A DNA stretch of 64,000 bases from Silene latifolia (lineage: Eukaryota; Streptophyta; Magnoliopsida; Caryophyllales; Caryophyllaceae). Below, one piece after another: positions 34,927 through 45,591 of this stretch (its first letter is position 1; every line of letters begins with the position of its first letter). Position numbers and translations under genes: made by a program. The DNA lies in the NCBI RefSeq assembly GCF_048544455.1, contig NC_133538.1, forward strand, positions 4,990,658 to 5,054,657, in the 5' to 3' direction. The notes beneath the pieces were generated by a model. The model was not told where the DNA came from. It was given only the letters and a program-made list of their open reading frames with translations, and ran no database searches.

Positions 34927-37900
34927 TTAGCCTTGAGCATTGCTATGTTCTAAGACGTATTTGCCCAACATGTCCCTTACCTCGTCTATATCTAAACTTT
35001 TGTACTGCTGAATCTCTTGTGACGGGTTGATTACATACTGCGGAAAAAACAAAAACAAAACATTATTGTAACAACATCATATACTACATAACAACATCAT
35101 GTTATAGCAGCAAGCAAGACAACATCAGCTCTAATTTAAAAAAAGTAATAAACACATTATTAAATTACTAACCTTTTCTGGAATAAGGATATATCTTCGC
35201 GTAATAATCTCCAATATGAACCGACAAACGTAGTATCCACATTGTATGTTATCCGGCTGGCGAGGGACCTATTAATACATAAAAACAAACAGACGAGAGA
35301 AGGCTCACATCAGAATCTTGAACTTTAGGTATTGTATTAGTATTAAACACAGATTTTTGCACTTAAGGTATTGTATTTGAGCACGTACCCCTGTTATCGT
35401 AATAAAAGTAGGGCCATTATCAGAATCTTTCGTGGGTTGATCCTGCTCGTTAGCTCTTTTCTTCTCAAATGCCCTTTTTTTTTTAAAAAAAATGGAGGCA
35501 GAAACTCATTTTTTTAGGGGCAAAAATGAGGTTTTTGCTATAAATAAAAATTGAAAATGTTATTATAAATAAATCAGTATTATAAACTTACTTAGTAATC
35601 AAGCGCTTAAAAGTCTCGCTTGGTGGATTATGTATAGAGTCCAACCAAAATACTTTCTTCTTCGTCGGCATGATGGCTGCTAGCACCCAATAAGTCCTAC
35701 ATCAAGAGACACATCATCATTATTAACAAGTACATATATTAGTTATGAAAATGCAATTGTAGGGGGAAACGTAATATTAATTTGTTTATTACCCTTTTTC
35801 ATTATAAGGGGCAAAAAACAGCTTCTTGGTTGTCCCCAATTGCTGAGCAATATAATCTACCCGATCTTCGAACGAATAAATCGGGATAAACATAGATAAA
35901 ATATAGGGGCACAGGAATCCGTATTGATCAGATGGAATCTTCTTCTCGGGGATCACTCTCAATTTCAATATCCTACATTATTACGGTTAAAATTTTCGTT
36001 ATTTAAAACACTATCTAGTAGTCAGAATATTAGAATATGAAATTATTTATTAAGAAACTTACTTCATCCAAACAAATAGGTGTTGGACATCAATCTCGTC
36101 TAGGCCAAATGGCCAAATGGCCAAAGATATCCCATGACATAAGTGCTTCGCGCTCAACCCCTAGAATATGCTCCTTGAGCGGAATAATTATCAATTGCTC
36201 GTTTTCTATGCGACCGCAAGCCTCCTCATGCAGTTTCCTCATCGTCACCGTTCTTACTTTTTGCATGTAATCCTTCTCAGAATATTTTGTGGAGTTTAAA
36301 CTCCTAACATCTTTCAGTTCGGGGAAATAACGATTCTTTGATTTTGTGCTACTACCACCAGCCTACACATGTAGATAATTAAAATAATAAAAAATCCAAA
36401 GGTAACATATCCTAGCTAGATAGTTGGAGTAATAAAAATAAAAGCGTACTTAACTAAATACCTCATCAACTTTGCTCTTTCAATGATGAGGTAGTAGTAG
36501 CAGTATATTTGACTGGGACTTAGGCTTATCAGTCTTTTTTGTCCCCTACACAAAATTTCCATGCTTTTTAGAAATACAGACAAAATATAAATAAAGGGAG
36601 CGAGGTTTTTAAAAAAATGGAGAAGTTAATTAAATACCTCATCAAGTTTTTGTCTGGACGAGGTAGTTGGCATGTCCGGGGACTTAGGCTTATCCGCCTT
36701 AGCCGACTTTTTTGTTTCCTACATACAAAAAATTTCCATGCTTTTTAGAAATACAGAAACAAAAAAAATTAAAGGGAGGTTTTCATAAAAATGGAGAAGT
36801 TAATTAAATACCTCATCAAGTTGTTATCTCAACGAGGTAGTTGGCATGTCTGTGGACTTAGGCTTATCCGCCAAAGCCGGCTTTTTTGTTCCATACAAAA
36901 AAAATAACATATAAATTTAACATATAAAAGCATTCAACAGTTAAAAATTTAACATATATATAAAGGTATTTCTTCTAACCCCAGCTGCTTTCGGCTGAGG
37001 CGGAGACGACCGAGCCAAGAAGATGTGAGAATCAGGCCATTGGATGAAACTTCCAACCGCATCTCCCGAAATGGTAATGTCGTCACGAATCGGATAGGCG
37101 GTTGAAAGTTTTCATGGCCTGGAAAGACTATAGTTATCTCTACTTTTCTATGATTCGACAAAAGTTTTTCGCCATGAACAACCACTACGCTTTAAATTTC
37201 TTTGATTTGGTGTGCATTTCTAAGAGACCCCGGCCAACACGCACATATGGATTTTCGAATTTAGGGTCAGCAAGAATAACTGGCCTCTTGTTTACGGCCT
37301 GAAGAATACACATACATTATTATTATATCCCAAAATTTAATAGAATTCATATAAATTTAACTAATTAAACAATTCATGCATACCTTACTGAAAACAGTGA
37401 ACTGACTTGAAGGGAATGTATGTTATTTTCCATCAGCCGTCTTCTCAAGTTGCATCTCCTTTTCAGAGCCATTATTTACCTAATAAAATTAACCAATGGC
37501 ACGATGTCAGATGTTATAGCATTAGAGCTGGCAGGGAACACACCCCCTGATCTTACCCAAAAAAAAAAAATAAGGAAGTATTAGGTACCTGATCGGCTTT
37601 AGTTGTTACAACTTCAGAAGCATTAGGTACCTGGTCTTTCTGAATCTCGTTGACCGATACTTCCTTCTCATGTATTGCCAAGGTAGTAGCGGCCTCTTGA
37701 CCAATCTGTTGTACCTTATTACCCTCTTTATAAATGACATCCTCCATCATCTTCACTTCTTCTTCGGAAAGCTTGCCTCCAGCATTCAACTTTAGTAGTA
37801 CGGATGCCATTAACTGAACCTGCGTGCCAAGAATGTAATGTTTCAACAATTTTTATCCCAACAATAACATGTGAATTACACTTAAATGAAAATAATAGAA

Positions 37901-39115
37901 TAAATGGTACCATGTCAGCCTTCTCAGACTTAGTCTTCCTTTTCTTCTTTATCGGGCAGTTGTCCCATAATATTTCGTTACTCCAACCTGTAACGGGACG
38001 CCCCTCAATCGATCTGGATGTTCGGGTCGGCCAATCGCTCTTGTAAGAACGTCATTACGACCATTGGGAGTGAATTTCCCTTCTTCTACCTCCTTCAATA
38101 CGTTGTCCTATAATATATTAAATAAACTTTAAATTATATTTGTGACTAAAATAATAAAGTTAGTAATGAACTCGTCTTAATAAAATAATGCTTACTATGT
38201 TGGCCAACACTTCCTCATCATATTTGTCACGCGACCGGGATCCTTTAGGCGTGTGCCCTTCTTTATAAGTTACATGCCGATCCAAGTTGGTCACTCCCTT
38301 TGCCACCTACACATTAACATGGTAACAGTTATACATGTAAATGTGTATCAATGCAAGTCCAAGTGTGATTAAAAAAATCAAGTCTCACAGGGGAATGCAT
38401 GCTACTTACGAGGTTCTCTTCTATCTTTCTGTAACCGCCTCGAGAACCATACCATTTCCCCTTCTTGCATGAAATGTTAGCACGATTTCTTCTGCTAACG
38501 ACCTTCAAATAATTATATAAAAGCGCAAGTAGATGAGATAATAAAAAGATTATATAAAGAACTCATTAATTAAAAAAATGATAGGTAAATCGTTAAAAGG
38601 CGAGGATATTTAACCTGAAACTTCTCAGTAGTTCTCATCTCTTTAAAAAGATCTCATTATTCCTGACTGATGGTGGGACACTTATTGTCTCCCGGTGGGT
38701 TCTTACGCATCTCCCCCGTTGCCTTGTCCACATACAACCAATCCCTAGTAACGTCACACTTCCACTGCCTTAGGGCATTCCCTGCCTTATGCATTAAATA
38801 CTTATCATGGCATTCATCGGCAATATCAAATGCTTCCTTTACACGAGCCAAGTATAATATCCTCAATTTTGGATTCAAATTTCTAATGTCATCTAAATGG
38901 ATATGCACAAACTGTCTTGTGCAACATCCAATCCAACTGGATAAAAAACCCGCATTTGGACCAGTAGGTAAACCCTTCGAGCTCCATGTTATTTCAAGCG
39001 GCTCTTTAGCGGCTATAGCTGCAAGGGCTTGCTGGCACTTCGTAGCACCCCTCCCACCAGGCTTATTATCCCCAGACTTATTATTCTTTTGACTTCTTTT
39101 CCGTTTTTCACCCAT
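34927..39115 (-). pseudogene. TNPA-like / Ulp1 protease gene of the CACTA element
   Basis: The start is MGEKRKRSQKNNKSG at 39115. N-terminal exons carry the plant transposase PF03004-like region: ARVKEAFDIADECHDKYLMH, WLYVDKATGEMRKNPPGD, KGSRSRDKYDEEVLANI, and NDVLTRAIGRPEHPDRLRGV near 38000. Adjacent TAA and TGA stops interrupt it at 38652-38659. The C-terminal exons form a C48 (Ulp1/SENP) protease: LGTTKKLFFAPYNEKG, YWVLAAI, KKVFWLDSIHNPP, and QPDNIQCGYYVCRF with the catalytic Cys at 35239-35241. The catalytic His position reads Tyr (TAT at 35690-35692). The last exon ends at 34927. Such proteases, which cleave SUMO-like proteins, occur in some plant CACTA families. Confidence 0.75.
36461..36893 (-). 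repeat. Triplicated short exon with intron (about 175-bp units)
   Basis: Three tandem units start on + at 36461, 36637 and 36811. On minus, unit two encodes TKKSAKADKPKSPDMPTTSS and RQKLDE, preceded by an AG acceptor and followed by GTATTT. Unit three reads DKPKSTDMPTTSLR, then a stop. Unit one is more diverged. They form part of the Lys/Pro/Ser-rich linker between the TNPA-like and Ulp1 regions. Confidence 0.75.
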
Positions 39116-39593
39116 GATAATCCTAAAACCCAAATATGAAAGAAATAGGAAATGAACAACTTAACAACGTCATGCAGAGTATTATCTAAAACCCTAAACC
39201 CTAATAGGAATGGAAATTTAAAACAACAGATTGAGCTTCTAAAATCCTAAACCTAATAAGAGGAGTGAAGTAGATGATGCGGGAAGATAAAGATAACAAA
39301 GAAGATGAAAAACAAACAGATGCATGAAAAAGAAAAAATATGATCGTCTTAAAACCCTAATGACGAAACACAAAATTAAAGTGAACATACCTGATGATGA
39401 TGGTAAAGAGAACGAGCAGGATGATAAGGGAAGGCAACGGAATCTGGGCGTCGGAAACTGGGCGACGGCCGGCAACGAGAATGTAGAAAGCGAGAAAGAG
39501 AGAATAATAAACTCAAGATACCAACGGTTGAACTGGTGTTGTGTGTGTTTGTGTGGTATGCTGTATGTGTTTGTAAATTAGTTTTTTATTAAG

Positions 39594-39922
39594 ACAAACT
39601 ATTGACAACGGGTCCTCAAAACAAAACTGTTGTTATATCTTAATAACAACGGGTCAATAAAAGTCAACCGTTGTCAAAACTTTATTACAACGGTTAAAAT
39701 ATACCCGTTGTAATATATTTTCACCAAATTTGCGCCAAAATGAAATATGTCTAAAAAATCAATGACAACGGGTAGGGGTACTACACCCGTTTTTAAAAGT
39801 AATAACAACGGGTTATGTAACTATAACCGTTGTTGATAGTAATAACAACGGGTGTTGTAAAAATAACCGTTGTTGAAAGTAATAACAACGGGTAATTTAA
39901 ATATAACCGTTGTTTTTGTTGA
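39594..39922. repeat. Internal block of CACTA subterminal repeats
   Basis: ACAACGGGT and its complement ACCCGTTGT / ACCGTTGTT recur about fifteen times in alternating orientation. The same motif fills the true terminus at 43873-44170. This block lies about 480 bp upstream of the second gene, with the same spacing pattern as the terminal block has to the TNP2 gene. It is probably a transposase-binding or promoter region. Confidence 0.8.
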
Positions 39923-40392
39923 ACCTTTTTTTTTTTTAAATTATTGTAATTCCATTACATAACAATACATATTGTAACAGCAGAAGCACCATATACTGCA
40001 ACATTATTCAGCAATTTCAACACCGGCATCCACATCTAATAATAAGATCAAGAAAATAAGACAACACCAGCATGCATGCATACTGCATATATCTAAACTA
40101 CAGGATTTAGCATGCCATGCAAATTTGGGAATCTTTATTTAACAATGACCATTATTGGTTCTATTGGCTTTTTAAAGCTACCAAAAGCTACAGGATTTAC
40201 CATGCATGCATACTTGCTATAAATTCAGGCATCCCATTAGCTCCCCACAACTCACAAATAAATTAAACCATCAAATTACTGGTCTGAAAATGACTCAAAA
40301 TGTTGGTCGTCCATATCACTGTGTCCTGATGAACCATCTCAGGATCGGGGACGTTTCTTGGATGTCATAGTTTCTTCGTTAACCCAAATACC
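39923..40392. other. 3' untranslated region of TNP2
   Basis: This AT-rich stretch between the TNP2 C-terminus and the internal repeat block shows no open frame or recognisable element. Confidence 0.35.
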
Positions 40393-43300
40393 TTAATCAT
40401 GGTCATCACGCATATAGATGCTTTCAGTGTCCTCATGATCAGTGTCAACATCGTCGAAATAAGATACAGTGGTAGAGTGATCCATTTCCTCAAAAACGAC
40501 ATCTTGATCATCATCACCATTATCGGATGGACTACTCCTTCTACTCCTTATAGACAGTACAACAGACCACTTCTTATCCATAAGATCGGTGACATAGAAC
40601 ACTTGTTTAGCTTGGGATGCCATTATGAAAGGATCATCCTTATTATTGTCAACCTTACCCAGATTGACCAACGTAAATCCCATCTTATCCTTTCGGACAC
40701 AATGGAGGTTGTTATCAACTCAGTTACATCGAAACAAAGGTATTGTGAAATCAATGTAATCTAGTACCAATATTTCTTGAATAACACTATAATAAAGGCA
40801 TTTTCCCCAAATAGGCTTTTTATCTTTTGAAGTAGCAAAGTGCATTGCCTCAAATTCAGAACTCACACCACTATTTTGCATTGTGCTCAACTCATCTTGC
40901 TCGCGGGTGTAAAAAGTATATCCATTAATGGCAAAACTGCTGTAAAAGGTGACCCTGTCATTTGGACCTAAACCAAGACGTAGTAACCTAGGAGAGATGT
41001 CATCACCAGTTTGATTCGTACACTTTAAGACAATATTCCTAAACTACTCTGCAAACGTCTTCGTATGCTCGTTTGCAATCCACTTCTCGGTCTTGTTTGG
41101 GTGATCGTATTTGAGCTCATCTTTGTGTTGTTGAATATAAGGTTGCACCTCATCTTCTTTGTTTAGCACATACGTATGTGCTAAATGCAACATTTCACGT
41201 GTCACAATTTTTTCAACCCGGCCCCTAATACCTTTTCCGGTCATCCAGTCACTATGACGATCCTTAGGAACGCCAATCAACTCATCAGGGGAGAGATGAG
41301 CGTAACAATATGAAAGAGCTTCGTCTAAAATAGCGCGTTCAGCAATACAACCTTCCGGACGATACCGATTATATGTATAGTCCTTGTAGACTTTCATCAA
41401 TCTTTCGAAAGGATACTGGTATCTCAAGTACACGGGACCAAGGTATCCCTAACCAAGTGAATGGTCAGATGAATCATGATAGTGAAGAAAGAGGGTGGAA
41501 AATACATTTCCAACTGACAAAGAGAGGTTACAACGAGGTCCTGCAATGAATCCGCGTCATCGGGATCGATGACTTTCTCGCATATGGACTGGTAGTAATT
41601 GTTGCATCAAAGTGTGACAATCATGTGACTTTAACCCGGTGAGTTTTAGGTCTTCCATCGACACTAGGCTTTTGATGTTCGACGAATAACCATGTGGCAC
41701 TTTAATTCCATTCAAACATGCACAGAACTCTATTTTCTCATTCCGTGAAAGGGTATAAGCTGCTGGCGGTAAAAATGTACGATTACCTCTCTTCTGTGGT
41801 GCCAACTCTAGCCTAATACCCATCATTTTCATATCTTCCCTAGTGCGGCGTTATCCTTTGTTTTACCAGGAATATTCGAAAGGGTATTGATAATATTATC
41901 ACGGACATTTTTCTCAATGTGCATGAAATCGAGGCAATGCCCGACCTCCGTGTCGGCCAATATGGAAGTTTATCAAAAAATATGGATCTTTTCTTATACC
42001 CACGAGTAGACAATTTAGAGCCGCTTTTCTTCCCATAATCTATCTCAATATGTTTTACTTTCTGATAAACTTCATGCCCACTCAAAATTCTAGGAGGTTG
42101 ACGAAGTTCTTGTCTTCCATTGAATGCTTTCTGCATCTTGCGATAACAATGGTCATGATACAAGAATCTCCTATTTCCCATATACACATACTTACGAGAA
42201 GACTTCAAGTATTCAGACTCGATATCCTCCCCACACAATGGACAAGCCTCTTTCCCATGAACTGTGTGCCCAGAAAGGTCGTCATAAGCCGGATAGTCAG
42301 ATATTGTACACAATAACATCGCTCTCAAATTGAAAATTTCGTTCTTATATGCATCAAATACTTTTATCCCACTATCCCACAACATTCGCAAATCATCTAG
42401 AAGAGGTTCCAAATAGACATCATTTCCAGGTTGTTTAGGGCTGGAAATTAACAACGACAACATCAAATACTTTCTTTTCATGCACACATATGGAGGTAAG
42501 TTATAAATAGCCAACACTACTGGTCAAGTACTATGTTGGCTACTCATATTTCCGTGTGGGTTCATTCCATCAGTAGACAGCGCTAGACGTAAGTTTCTAG
42601 GTTCATTGCCGAACTCGGGATACTTAGCGTCGAACGATTTCCATTGCATACCATCTGCCGGGTGTCTTAGCTTTCCATCATTTATTCTTCCCGTTTCATG
42701 CCAAGTTAATATTTTTGAATCATCGGGATTCGCATAAATCCTTATGACTCTTGGTATCAATGGAAAATACCACAACACCTTAGCCGGAATTCCTTCCTTA
42801 TCCTTATAACGCCACTCCAAACATTTAGGGCAATTGGTTAAGTTTTGATATAATTTCCGATACAATATGCAATCATTTGGACATGCATATATTTTCTTAT
42901 ATTTCATACCCACTCCTCTTATTAGTTTTTTCGCCTCATATGTCTTAACAAGTAGAACATTACCATCAGGAAGCAACTCCTTTATCAAGGCTAAAAAACT
43001 AGTGAAACACGTGTCACTCACCACATTTGCCCTCTTGATATTATACAACTTCACCACAACCGACATTTTTGTGAACTTACAACCAGGATACAGAGGTGCT
43101 TCAGACTCACACAACTTCTCATACATGTTGTTAAGGTCATCCCAATTACTAGTGTCATCACCTACATCTTCAAAAGCATTCGACTCATCATCATTCTCTT
43201 CATTATCTATAGACCCAACATTCAACTTCTCTACTTCCAACTCTTCCAACTCAAAAAACTCGGCAAACTCAGGATCATCAGTTAGCCTTTCGTGTACCTC

Positions 43301-43567
43301 AACATAATCTTCTTCAAAGCTATTCTCTTCCTCTAATGGTTCCCCATGAAAAATCCAACGTGTATAGGATCGACTAAATCTCCACTTTTCTAGGTGTATT
43401 TTAACGTCCGGAAAAGCCATATAGCTAATATTACCACATCTTTCACAAGGACATGCAATATTAGAAGAACCTTTCAAATTGTTCGAAACGACTTCATAAA
43501 ATTCAGCTAAACCATCCTTATAGTTGCTGTAACTCATATTTGCATCAATCATCCAAGTTCGAGTCAT
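40393..43567 (-). pseudogene. TNP2-type CACTA transposase
   Basis: The likely start is MTRTWMIDANMSYSNYKDG at 43567. The N-terminal transposase-associated domain has CPCERCGN and ends near KWRFSRSYTRWIFHGE. The Transposase_21 core follows: KYKKIYACPNDCILYRK, LTNCPKCLEWRYK, KVLWYFPLIPRVIRIY, LRHPADGMQWKSFD, STDGMNPHGNMSSQHST. TGA at 42524-42526 replaces an expected Trp codon, then the same frame goes on VVLAIYNLPPYVCMKRKYLM. A frameshift lies near 41960 and more breaks lie near 41835 and 41440. The C-terminal DUF4218 (SPDELIGVPKDRHSDWMTGK) and DUF4216 (DKKWSVVL) regions end at about 40393. It would cut and join the CACTA ends. Confidence 0.85.
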
Positions 43568-43868
43568 TATTCTACATTCGTAATAATAGGCAAACAAATA
43601 AACGAAATTGAGAAAAGCAATTAAGCTAAATTATCAACAAATTAGATAATAACCCAAAAAATCTTATATCTATAAGCGTTGCTAAGAAACATATATACCT
43701 GATTGATAAACACGATGAGGGAGAGAAGACGGTGACAACAGTGACGGAGATGAAGACAGAGAGACGATCAGGGAGGAATGGAGGATGATATAGTAGCAGT
43801 ATTAGCTTGTGTTTGTGTTTTGTAGCGTATAGTAGAATAAAGCAATCTGTTGTTCTTAAGATTTGCAT

Positions 43869-44191
43869 TAGATTAATAACAACGGTTACTCAGTATACAA
43901 CCGTTGTTACAACCTAATAACAACGGGTTCTAAACAAACCGTTGTAATTACTTTTCACTAATTTTGCGCCAAATTATTAACAACGGTTAAAATGTAACCG
44001 TTGTTATTAGTTTTTATATTAACAACGGTTTTGAAAGTATGACCCGTTGTTAAAACCAATAACAACGTTTAACAACACAGATTAATTAAGTTTGGTAAAA
44101 TTCGCGCCATCCATTCTACAACGTCTTTTAATGATTTTCGTGAATAAGCGTTGTTAAAAGGCCGTTGTAGTTGCCTGTATTTGTAGTAGTG
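43869..44191. repeat. Terminal and subterminal repeats of the CACTA element
   Basis: The outer end is CACTACTACAAATA (minus, from 44191). Inside it, about ten copies of ACAACGG in both orientations are spread to 43873. Such motif clusters are the usual binding sites for CACTA TNPA-like proteins. Confidence 0.85.
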
Positions 44192-44233
44192 TATTCCTCT
44201 TCCCTTCTCCATGTATTTGTACTAATATAGGAT

Positions 44234-44555
44234 TGTAGTTGTTGGCTTGTTGGATACTTTCCTTCATTCTTCTATGGTCAGTAAGATATTGCTCCGTAAA
44301 ATATAATTATTATTTGCATTATCTATTATATCATAATATATAATTTATTTATGTATAATCAGCTTATATTTAATTAGCAAATAATTCTGTAGTTGTTGGC
44401 TTGTTGGATACTTTCCTTCATTCTTCTATGGTCAGTAAGATATTGCTCCGTATAATATAATTATTATATTATAATTATTATTTGCATTATCTATTATATC
44501 ATAATATATAATTTATTTATGTATAATCAGCTTATATTTAATTAGCAAATAATTC
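44234..44555. repeat. Tandem duplication of about 154 bp beside the CACTA end
   Basis: Unit one (44234-44387) and unit two (44388-44555) both begin TGTAGTTGTTGGCTTGTTGG and end AGCAAATAATTC. Unit two has a small extra ATTATTATAT block. The repeat is AT-rich and non-coding. Confidence 0.9.
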
Positions 44556-44718
44556 ACAAAACTTGAACCAATCATATCGCTTTAAAAGTTCCTCTTTTAA
44601 GTATATATATATATTGATTGATTGATATTGATTGATTGATTGATATTGATTGATTGATTATGTGAGACGATTTAAACAAAATCTTACATGACTATCTTAT
44701 CTTTTATATAACATATTA

Positions 44719-45167
44719 GGGGGTGTTTGGTTCACCCAATATAAGTATGAGGTATGGGTTTGGAATGAACCAAACCCATACCATGTGTTTGTTTGACGGA
44801 AATAAAGGTTTCATACCCATACCTCAAACCCATGAGGTATGGGTTTCCCATACCCATGGAGGGGGGTGAGTATGAGATTGATACCTATTGTATAAATTAG
44901 AGATATTAAAAAGTGATAAAAAAAATTGTAAAAAAAATATTTTTATATTTTTATTTGATTAAATTTTATCTACATGATTTAATAGTATAAAAATTATTAT
45001 TAAAAAAAATTGTATTTTGAAGATTTTTTTAGCTTTGATTGATTTCTAACCCCATACCCCCAAAATTGAACCAAATACAAGGTATGAGGTATCAAGTTCC
45101 AACCCGATACCATCCAGGTATGATTCCCGATTCCAAACCCATACTCACGCGTGAACCAAACACCCCC
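44719..45167. mobile_element. Tourist-type (PIF/Harbinger) MITE, 449 bp
   Basis: The ends are perfect 17-bp inverted repeats, GGGGGTGTTTGGTTCAC. They are flanked by TTA at 44716-44718 and 45168-45170. Copy A has a single TTA and no insert at the same place, which confirms the boundaries. Target TTA and GGGGGTGTTTGG-type ends are typical of Tourist MITEs. The interior is AT-rich and non-coding, with inner palindromes built on GGTATGGGTTTGG. It sits in the PP2C upstream region, about 140 bp before the putative TATA box. Confidence 0.93.
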
Positions 45168-45306
45168 TTAAAAATTGTATTAGAAATTCTTTCTACTAAT
45201 AAATAGTGCCCAAAAAGCAACCAAAAAAAATGGACGGAGGAAATACTCGTAATTGTGTTGGAGGAGGAAGTCTCTCAAGTCAGGTGGTCAACTAAGTACA
45301 ACTTCC

Positions 45307-45313
45307 TATAAAC
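45307..45313 (+). promoter_or_regulatory. Putative PP2C TATA box, copy B
   Basis: TATAAAC lies about 285 bp before the ATG, ahead of a 5' UTR that contains an intron (45452-45584, GTAAGG to TTTCAG). The assignment is by sequence and position only. Confidence 0.4.
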
Positions 45314-45591
45314 TCAACCCCTTTTTACTGACTTTAAACTACGAAGTATTTAACTCTCTTCTTTCTTTAATCTTATTGTTTATTCAACTTTGTGGCTTTG
45401 ATTCATTGTTTTCTGCTTAATCAGTGCAAATTAACTGCCATTTTCGGTACGGTAAGGCGTTATCTTCCTTGGATCCATCAATACTTGTGTTTCTTCATCT
45501 GGGATTGAAATTTAATCAGTAAATTTGGATACATGGGTATTGTTGCATAATGATTAGTGTAATGTTTTGGTTGGTTGATTTCAGGTTAAAG

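Larger units (their letters stand above)
34837..44191 (-). mobile_element. En/Spm-CACTA transposon, 3' terminus missing
   Basis: Read on minus, the element starts CACTACTACAAATACAGGC at 44191, a classic CACTA terminus. Next come subterminal ACAACGG repeats, a TNP2-type transposase gene, an internal block of the same repeats, and a TNPA/Ulp1 gene running to 34927. No matching CACTA terminus is found left of 34927, where the TA-flanked element cluster abuts, so the 3' end is lost or displaced. Both genes have stops, so this copy is not autonomous now. Confidence 0.85.
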
